Under the pieces are notes generated by a model. That model did not search any database. It saw only the letters and a program-made list of their open reading frames with translations, and was not told the DNA's origin. The translations under genes and the position numbers were made by a program. A DNA stretch of 11,957 nt from JBOFFI01 sp051657245 (lineage in GTDB: Bacteria > Pseudomonadota > Alphaproteobacteria > Holosporales > JBOFFI01), in assembly GCA_051657245.1 (NCBI GenBank), contig JBOFKI010000030.1, positions 1-11,957 on the forward strand. Reading direction: 5' to 3'. Positions within the stretch are counted from its first letter, which is position 1. Every line of letters begins with the position of its first letter. Of the stretch, positions 6,789-11,957 are shown one piece after another.

Positions 6789-7601
6789 ATGACGTCCCGC
6801 ACTTTCACCACGCCCTACCCCCTCATTAACGTTATGTCTCAGGCGGCCTTCAAAGCAGGGCGCGGCTTAATTCGGGATTTTGGCGAGGTGGAACATTTAC
6901 AAATTTCCCGCAAAGGACCTGGGGATTTTGTTTCAAAAGCAGATAAAAAAGCCGAAAAAACCATCTATTTAGAGCTTGCCAAAGCGCGTCCTGACTATGG
7001 TTTTTTGATGGAGGAATCCGGCGAAATTGAAGGAGATTACCCTGATTCACCAACATGGATCGTAGACCCTTTGGATGGTACAACCAATTTTTTGCATGGG
7101 ATCCCCCATTTCGCAGTTTCAATTGGGCTTCGCAAACAAGACGAGATTGTCGCGGGCGTCATTTATGACCCACTTCAAGATGAACTCTATTGGGCAGAAA
7201 GAGGCTCTGGTGCTTTCATGAATGACCGAAGGTTGCGGGTTTCTTCGAGAAAAACCCTCGCAGATGCCGTGATCGGAACGGGGCTGCCGTTCATTGGTCA
7301 TCCGGTAGAAAAAGATATGCAGCTGCTTCAAGGGGTTTTGCCCCACGTGGCAGGGGTTCGCCAATTAGGCTCTGCAGCACTGGATCTTGCCTATGTGGCA
7401 TCTGGACGATTTGAAGGCTATTGGGAAAGTAACCTTGCCCCCTGGGATCTTGCTGCGGGACTTATTTTAGTCAAAGAGGCAGGGGGATGGATCTCAGATT
7501 TTTCGGGAAAAAAAGAGATGAAATCTGTTTTAGAAAAAGGAGAAATCCTTGCATGCAACACAACTTTATTCCCACCTCTCCAAAATCTCTTAAAACCCTG
7601 A
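6789..7601 (+). CDS. suhB: Inositol monophosphatase family protein (SuhB-like)
   Basis: A cytoplasmic magnesium-dependent phosphomonoesterase of 270 residues, in the same lithium-sensitive superfamily as GlpX. Metal-binding residues are present: Glu75/Glu76 in GFLMEESG, Asp93 and Asp96 in WIVDPLDGTTNF, and Asp220 in PWDLAAG. The opening PLINVMSQAAFKAGRGL and KGPGDFVSKAD match alphaproteobacterial SuhB proteins. Members act on myo-inositol 1-phosphate; relatives act on histidinol phosphate or other sugar phosphates, and E. coli SuhB also modulates rRNA transcription, so the substrate here is open. ATG 6789 has AAAGG 12 bases upstream, rather distant, but Met16 would cut into conserved sequence. 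nrdR begins 15 bases after its stop, suggesting one transcript. Confidence 0.93.
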   Translation: MTSRTFTTPYPLINVMSQAAFKAGRGLIRDFGEVEHLQISRKGPGDFVSKADKKAEKTIYLELAKARPDYGFLMEESGEIEGDYPDSPTWIVDPLDGTTNFLHGIPHFAVSIGLRKQDEIVAGVIYDPLQDELYWAERGSGAFMNDRRLRVSSRKTLADAVIGTGLPFIGHPVEKDMQLLQGVLPHVAGVRQLGSAALDLAYVASGRFEGYWESNLAPWDLAAGLILVKEAGGWISDFSGKKEMKSVLEKGEILACNTTLFPPLQNLLKP

Positions 7602-7616
7602 TGGAGAGATAGCAGC

Positions 7617-8102
7617 ATGCGGTGTCCTTTTTGCGCCTTTACCGACACGGTTGTGAAAGACTCTCGCCCAGGAGAAGACCACACCACAATTCGCAGAAGA
7701 CGATTTTGTCCCTCTTGCAGCTCTCGCTTTACAACCCTTGAGCGTGCCCACTTGCGAGACCTGATGGTTATAAAGAAAGAGGGGCGTTTGGAGGCCTTTG
7801 ATCAGGAAAAATTGGTACGCTCTCTGCGCTTAGCTTTGCATAAAAGGCCCATTGACCATGAGCGGATTGAGCGCGTCGTCACAGCCCTGATTCGTCAACT
7901 TGAAACTTCAGGAGAAGCCGAAATTCCCACATCTTTAATTGGGGAAAAAGTGATGGAAGCCCTCTCAGGGCTTGATTCTGTAGGGTACGTGCGTTATGCT
8001 TCTATTTATCGGAATTTCCGTGAAGTGAAAGATTTTGAAGAGTTTATCGGAGAGCTGCAAGAAGAAGAAATAGAGGGTTTGTCTGCACCTTCCAAGCTTT
8101 AA
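7617..8102 (+). CDS. nrdR: Transcriptional repressor NrdR
   Basis: NrdR binds paired boxes upstream of ribonucleotide reductase operons and represses them in response to the dATP/ATP balance. The 161-residue protein has the N-terminal zinc ribbon with Cys3, Cys6, Cys31 and Cys34 (CPFC and CPSC), the basic IRRRRFC segment needed for DNA binding, and an ATP-cone domain at about residues 48-138 (VIKKEGRLEAFDQEKL, later YVRYASIYRNFREV). A short acidic tail follows; the length is slightly above the usual 150. ATG 7617 is preceded by GGAG at 7603-7606. No ribonucleotide reductase gene lies in the window, so it acts in trans. It probably shares a transcript with the suhB-like gene; no clear terminator follows. 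Confidence 0.98.
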   Translation: MRCPFCAFTDTVVKDSRPGEDHTTIRRRRFCPSCSSRFTTLERAHLRDLMVIKKEGRLEAFDQEKLVRSLRLALHKRPIDHERIERVVTALIRQLETSGEAEIPTSLIGEKVMEALSGLDSVGYVRYASIYRNFREVKDFEEFIGELQEEEIEGLSAPSKL

Positions 8103-8173
8103 GATCTTTTGAACGGCATCGTAAGTATAAGATTTTGAAATCACCCAACCCAAAATTTTTTTAGTAGGCAGCG

Positions 8174-9148
8174 ATGTTTTATTTTCTTATTTGGAGTATT
8201 TTTTGTATCTTTTCTTCTTCGTTTGCAAAAAGTGGTGTGATTGATGAAAACGGCGCTCCCTCCCCTGAAACAAGGGCGCTTTTCAGGCTTTTAAAACCTG
8301 ATTTAGACCAGGGAGCCTCTTTAAAGACACTCAGCGAAATTGCCCAAGAGACTTTTTTGAGACCCGCTGGTAGTGAACGACTTTCTAAAGAAGCTCTCGC
8401 TTTTTTCCAAAAACACTATGGGGCACTGCCTGGGGAAACTCAGAAAGCCATTCTTGAGAATTTTAAAAAAATAGGAGATCTGGGTGCTCGATATCCTTTC
8501 TTTCAAACGCCAGATTATATCTTGATTCACGGCTCCTCCGTTTCAGACATGCGAACGCGCATCTTGTTTTTTGCCTCTTTAGTAAGAGAGGGTAAAGTAA
8601 CCCTACCCACCCATGCAAAGCTTTTTTTTTGCTGGGGGACCTGAAACTTTTTCCGTCTGAAAAACGTGAATTTACGGCGCCTGCTTCGGTTGAGCTAAAA
8701 AAAGGCTGGAGGCTGCCGGAAAAACTTCCTGAAAATGAGCTGGACTTGGGAGAATTTTTGTGGAACCAATTATTGCTTCCAAAAGCGTTAGAAAACCTTT
8801 CTCCTCACTTTATTAAGGCCCCCAAAAAAAGCCGAGCACGCTCGTGCACAAACGGAAGATTGCGTCGAACTTTTTATCAAAGAGGCGTCTCATTCTTTTC
8901 CTGAAAAAGCTGTTTTTTTAGTCATCTCCGGAAATCCTTTTATCGAATATCAAAAAAAAATTACTGAATTGGTCTTTCTCCGCCAAGGCTTAAAAGGGTG
9001 CATATTTGACGCAGCGGGAGAGAAAGCTCCGTTAGATTCTGTGCCTTTAACGATCGCGATTGGCGTATTGATGGATAATTTAGCACGCACGCTTTATACA
9101 GAAGTTCAATCTCTAGAATTTTTTAAAAAAAAGAAAACCCCACATTAG
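8174..9148 (+). pseudogene. Exported protein of unknown function, read through two opposite one-base shifts
   Basis: The start frame encodes a signal peptide (MFYFLIWSIFCIFSSSFA, cleavage likely after SFA) and about 150 residues, then stops at 8642-8644. A T9 run (8622-8630) sits where one extra T would continue as LFFLLGDLKLFPSEKREF. That second frame is coherent until an A7 run (8824-8830), where one A fewer restores the first frame (APKKAEHARAQTEDCVELF) and reads to TAG 9146-9148. The rebuilt product is about 324 residues. Alternating strand/helix segments (DYILIHGSS, KLFFLLGD, AVFLVISGNPFIEYQ) suggest a Rossmann-like alpha/beta fold, faintly like DUF218/SanA proteins; I do not recognise the family. 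Ribosome binding is weak (AGTAGG 5 bases before ATG). It follows nrdR by 71 bases. Decay, sequencing error and slippage are all possible. Confidence 0.65.
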
Positions 9149-9275
9149 GTGCCTATCATGCCCAAGACCCATACGGTTCCCAGCATAATGCGAGATGTAC
9201 ATGAATTAGCTTGTATTCATCCTTCCCGTCCGCAAAATGCTTGGAGGTATGAAAAAATAGCTTAAGGAATTTGCT

Positions 9276-9992
9276 GTGAAAAATATGATGAAAAAAACGG
9301 TTTTGCTGATGTTGGGTGCTGTTTCGTTATCAGGATGTGTCTATCAAGGGAGCGTTCAAACGCCTACCTATTATGATGATCACTATCAAGATAGCTATCA
9401 AAACCCAACCTTGCTTGATATCCAGCGTCAAATGTCTGAAAATCAGTTGCGACGGGAATTGGAAATTCAAGATCTTCAACGCCAGATGCGTCAAAAGAAT
9501 CAAAGTCGCCAACGGCTTCTAAGTCTCCAACGCCAAATTGATGAGAGCCAACGCCGCCGAGAACGCGAGCGTTCAGCCATGCAGCAACGCTTACGCAAGG
9601 CTCAACAAGATTCCGAGCGATTGCGCGCTACGAACAACAACAGCGCTACGCCAAGGAACAGGTGCGCTTAGAGGAAAGCCAAAAAATTCGACGGGAAGAA
9701 GCGCGCCAGCTTGAACAAGCACGCCAAAATTCTATGCAAACCTTCAGGGCAAGAACAGGCTCAGCGTTTGAATGCGCCACAAGGCTCAACGCAAGACTCA
9801 GCGCCCCCATCAGCGCAAGCCTGGGAACCTAATTCTGAACATGTCAGACAAGCTGGGGAGATGCTTATGGCATTGCGGCGGGAGCTTGGCAGGACGCCTT
9901 CTTCCCCGGAAATGATTGGGAAATTATCCTCTAGCATGGGAATTACACAAGAGCAAGCTCGCAAAATTCTAGAAGCCATGGATATGCTTTAA
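9276..9992 (+). pseudogene. Coiled-coil lipoprotein with paired frameshifts
   Basis: GTG 9276 has AAGGA 7 bases upstream. The N-terminus (MKKTVLLMLGAVSLSGC) is a lipoprotein signal with lipobox LSGC and Cys21, followed by a tyrosine/glutamine-rich linker and an Arg/Gln/Glu-rich coiled coil in which IQRQM, LQRQM and LQRQI recur about every 18 residues (49, 67, 84). The frame stops at 9669-9671. The next frame from about 9626 continues the same coiled coil (RYEQQQRYAKEQVRLEESQ), and from about 9740 the original frame resumes (GQEQAQRLNAPQG) to TAA 9992, so one missing and one extra base give a product of about 238 residues. The last 50 residues form a compact helical domain with LGRTPSSPEMIGKL and GITQEQARKIL, like a helix-turn-helix. 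The family is not recognised; an envelope location is expected from the lipobox. Confidence 0.6.
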
Positions 9993-10000
9993 GCATTTAA

Positions 10001-10031
10001 CAGCAGGCTTTACGCTGCCCTAGCTTTTTTT
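10001..10031 (+). terminator. Weak candidate terminator after the lipoprotein gene
   Basis: CAGC (10001-10004) can pair with GCTG (10014-10017) around a 9-base loop, and T7 follows at 10025-10031. The stem is only four base pairs and the T run is 7 bases removed, so this is a weak call. If real, it separates the lipoprotein from the pst genes. Confidence 0.25.
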
Positions 10032-10060
10032 CGCGACTTGTTTTACAAAGAAGGGAGAAA

Positions 10061-11057
10061 ATGCTTTTTGGTCTAAACGTGAAGGAGCGGTTTCCTGCGC
10101 TGTTTATTTTACAGCTTTTGCTTGTTGCTGGGGGGATGGGGAATTTTTGCGGTTAAGCCGCAAGGATCACCGCCCCTGCGCATTACCGGGTCTGCAACCC
10201 TGTTCCCTTTTGCGGCCAAGGTTGCAGAGCGCTTTGCTGAAAAACAAGGTGTGAAAACACCTCTGGTCGAAGCCGTTGGCACCGGCGGCGGTGTCATGCT
10301 TTTTTGTTCTGGCGTTGGCAACCGAACCCCCGATATCCTCATGGCTTCCAGGCCACTCACCGGCCAGGAGCACCAGCTGTGTCTTCGCCATGGCGTAACG
10401 GAAGTCGTTGAAATCGTCGCAGGGTTGGATGGCATTGTGTTGGTTCAGTCTAAAAGCTCCCCTTCCTTACACCTCAGCCGACGGGATGTTTTTGAAGCCC
10501 TCACGGCTTTGAACAAACCGTCTCCTTTTTATTGGTCTGATATCAGCCCTTTTTTACCCCACTTACCCATCCAAATTTTAGGCCCCTCCCCTTCTTCAGG
10601 GACACGAGATGCTTTGATAGACCTCTTATTAAAGCCTTTTTGCCGTTTTTTCAAAACAAAGGATAACGCGAAATGCAAACAATTGCGCCATGATGAAGCC
10701 TATAGCGATGTGGGAGACAACCAAAACGTGATCATCCAAAAAATTCTGGTCAGCCCTATTTCTGTGGGGGTCATCAGCTTTTCTTTCTTTAAACAGAACA
10801 AACATCTTTTAAAAGGCATCTCCATTGACGGTATTGTGCCTTCTCAAAAATCACTTTTATCCGGCAGCTATCCCGTAGCTCGCCCTCTCTATTTATACGT
10901 GAAGAAAGCACACCTCTCCCCCATGATGCGTTCCTATCTCCATGAATTTTTAAGCCAAGACGCCGTTGGAAAACAGGGCTACCTGACCCAAGATGGCTTG
11001 GTAACCCTTCCCTTAGAACAGCTTCAACGCATGCGCCTGCAATTGGAGAATCTCTGA
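10061..11057 (+). CDS. pstS: Phosphate-binding protein PstS, start disputed (frameshift or CTG start)
   Basis: Periplasmic phosphate-binding component of the Pst ABC transporter. The body reads without interruption from about 10122 to TGA 11055-11057, with the PstS phosphate-binding signatures LRITGSATLFPF, EAVGTGGG, PDILMASRPL and SSGTRDA. The best start is ATG 10061 just after AAGGGAG, giving a typical signal sequence (RFPALFILQLLLVAGG), but that frame ends at TAA in the GCGGTTAAG stretch. Removing one base in the G6 (10130-10135) or T5 run joins it to the body. Alternatively, in the body frame, CTG 10095 stands 7 bases after a perfect AAGGAG and would also give a signal-like N-terminus ending in GIFA. 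A start at TTG 10122 would leave almost no signal peptide. pstC starts 2 bases downstream. Confidence 0.85.
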
Positions 11058-11059
11058 AA

Positions 11060-11957
11060 ATGGAATTAGGATTTTTTTCTCTTTTCTTGGCCTTGGCTCT
11101 GATGGGATTGGCCTTTTTTGTGGGCACCCAACGCGCAACCCAGTGGCGCCAAAGGGGAGGGAAACTCTCCAGCCTTCCCTCAGCTTATGGAACGTATCTT
11201 GTTTTACAAACAGCTTGGCCTTTCTTCCTTTGTTTTTTCCTGTTGCATCAAACAGGAGCCGCATTTTATCTTACAGCATTTCAAACAACGGCAGCATCCC
11301 TTGGCGTTAGCCTCGGCATTGGCGGGTATTGCTTTTGGAGGATGGCCCCCTCCCAACCTGTTCGTAAATGGGTAGAACGCTGGATTAAAGCTTACCTTGC
11401 TCTGGCCGCAACCACGGTGATCCTCTTTGCCATTAGCATTGTCTTGTTCTTATCCATAGAATCTTTGCGTTTTTTTCAGGTGGTGCCTTTGGTCGATTTT
11501 TTGTTTGGGGCTAATTGGGACCCCATGAGCTTTCAACCTGGAAGCTCGGCACACTTTGGCGCCCTCCCCCTTATCTTAGGAACGCTTTTAATTACCATTA
11601 TCGCGGCACTCATCGCAGCGCCCTGCGGTCTTTTTTCTGCTATTTATCTTTCAGAATATGCTTCAAAGCGGTTTCGTCACCTGGTGAAACCGGTTTTAGA
11701 AATGCTCGCCGGCATCCCAACGGTTGTCTATGGTTTTTTTGCGGCCACCATCGTAGCGCCTTGGTTACAAAAATTAGGAAGCTTCTTAGGCCTCAACATT
11801 GCCATGGAAAGTGCTTTAGCAGCAGGGCTTGTCATGGGTATCATGATCCTTCCCTATATCCTGTCGTTGTGTGACGATATCTTAAGGTCAATCCCTAAAA
11901 ATTTGCGAGAAGGTGCGCTGGCCTTGGGTTCCACACCTTCCGAAACCATCTATACCG
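11060..11957 (+). CDS. pstC: Phosphate ABC transporter permease PstC, cut by the right edge
   Basis: Inner-membrane permease of the Pst phosphate importer, here 299 codons without a stop. About the first 165 residues form the extended N-terminal region of long alphaproteobacterial PstC proteins: a membrane segment (FFSLFLALALMGLAFFVG), a basic cytoplasmic stretch, and further hydrophobic helices. The permease core starts near residue 170 (GTLLITIIAALIAAPCG, then LFSAIYLSEYAS and MLAGIPTVVYGFF), and the fragment ends in the loop contacting the ATPase (LREGALALGSTPSETI). ATG 11060 lies 2 bases after the pstS stop, with GGAG at 11045-11048 inside pstS, so the two genes are co-transcribed and probably coupled. 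pstA, pstB and phoU are expected next but lie outside the window. No Pho-box-like repeat was seen upstream of pstS. Confidence 0.96.
   Translation, partial: MELGFFSLFLALALMGLAFFVGTQRATQWRQRGGKLSSLPSAYGTYLVLQTAWPFFLCFFLLHQTGAAFYLTAFQTTAASLGVSLGIGGYCFWRMAPSQPVRKWVERWIKAYLALAATTVILFAISIVLFLSIESLRFFQVVPLVDFLFGANWDPMSFQPGSSAHFGALPLILGTLLITIIAALIAAPCGLFSAIYLSEYASKRFRHLVKPVLEMLAGIPTVVYGFFAATIVAPWLQKLGSFLGLNIAMESALAAGLVMGIMILPYILSLCDDILRSIPKNLREGALALGSTPSETIYT

Noticed and set aside
8629..8904. Independent gene starting at TTG 8629
   Set aside because: It starts inside the T9 run without a binding site and continues the upstream protein in a shifted frame.
9158..9265. 35-residue ORF starting MPKTHTVPSI between the two frameshifted genes
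   Set aside because: No ribosome binding site and no motif; part of it may be the tail of the upstream gene in another frame.
9400..9720. Direct repeats or CRISPR-like array in the CAACGCC-rich stretch
   Set aside because: The recurrence reflects repeated LQRQ coding in a coiled coil; unit lengths vary and there are no spacers.
9711..9992. Independent gene starting at TTG 9711
   Set aside because: No ribosome binding site; it is better explained as the C-terminal part of the lipoprotein whose frame it shares.

Overview
The window reads as a chromosomal segment of an alphaproteobacterium with an AT-leaning genome, plausibly host-associated and related to Holosporales/Rickettsiales-like lineages. 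This rests on family resemblance only: a PstC with the long N-terminal extension common in alphaproteobacteria, SuhB and GlpX of alphaproteobacterial type, an MHS-family (ProP-like) transporter of the kind expanded in intracellular bacteria, and many A/T homopolymers. No marker gene fixes the taxonomy.

Layout. Positions 1-661 hold no intact plus-strand gene. They contain a left-edge minus-strand fragment that looks like the front of an IS4-type transposase, a 40-residue minus-strand ORF with a good ribosome binding site, and an AT-rich leader. Next comes an exported YcbB-type L,D-transpeptidase (662-2287, plus), converging with a 6-base gap on an MFS transporter (2294-3595, minus). The minus strand continues with fmt (3696-4661) and def (4645-5199), which overlap and form the initiator-methionine formylation/deformylation pair. 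A strong sigma-70-like promoter precedes def. Then glpX (5276-6220) follows a small lipoprotein gene (6240-6530); both are probably driven by a promoter at 6606-6634. A divergent spacer (6531-6788) with a terminator-like hairpin separates this block from the plus-strand suhB-like gene (6789-7601) and nrdR (7617-8102), 15 bases apart.

From 8174 to about 10150 the reading frames are disturbed. An exported protein of unknown function (8174-9148) and a coiled-coil lipoprotein (9276-9992) can each be read end to end only by accepting two opposite one-base shifts. pstS (10061-11057) has its best signal peptide in a different frame from its body, unless it uses a rare CTG start. pstC (from 11060) is intact as far as the right edge, so a phosphate-uptake pst operon continues beyond the window.

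Functionally, the conserved genes are housekeeping: cell-wall crosslinking, translation initiation, gluconeogenesis, inositol-phosphate-type phosphatase, control of ribonucleotide reductase, and phosphate uptake. The most unusual part is the frameshift cluster, with its two unrecognised envelope proteins. Sequencing error, pseudogene decay and slippage-rescued expression cannot be told apart from the sequence alone. I see no CRISPR array, tRNA, rRNA or complete insertion sequence, and no clear case for a new multi-gene system.
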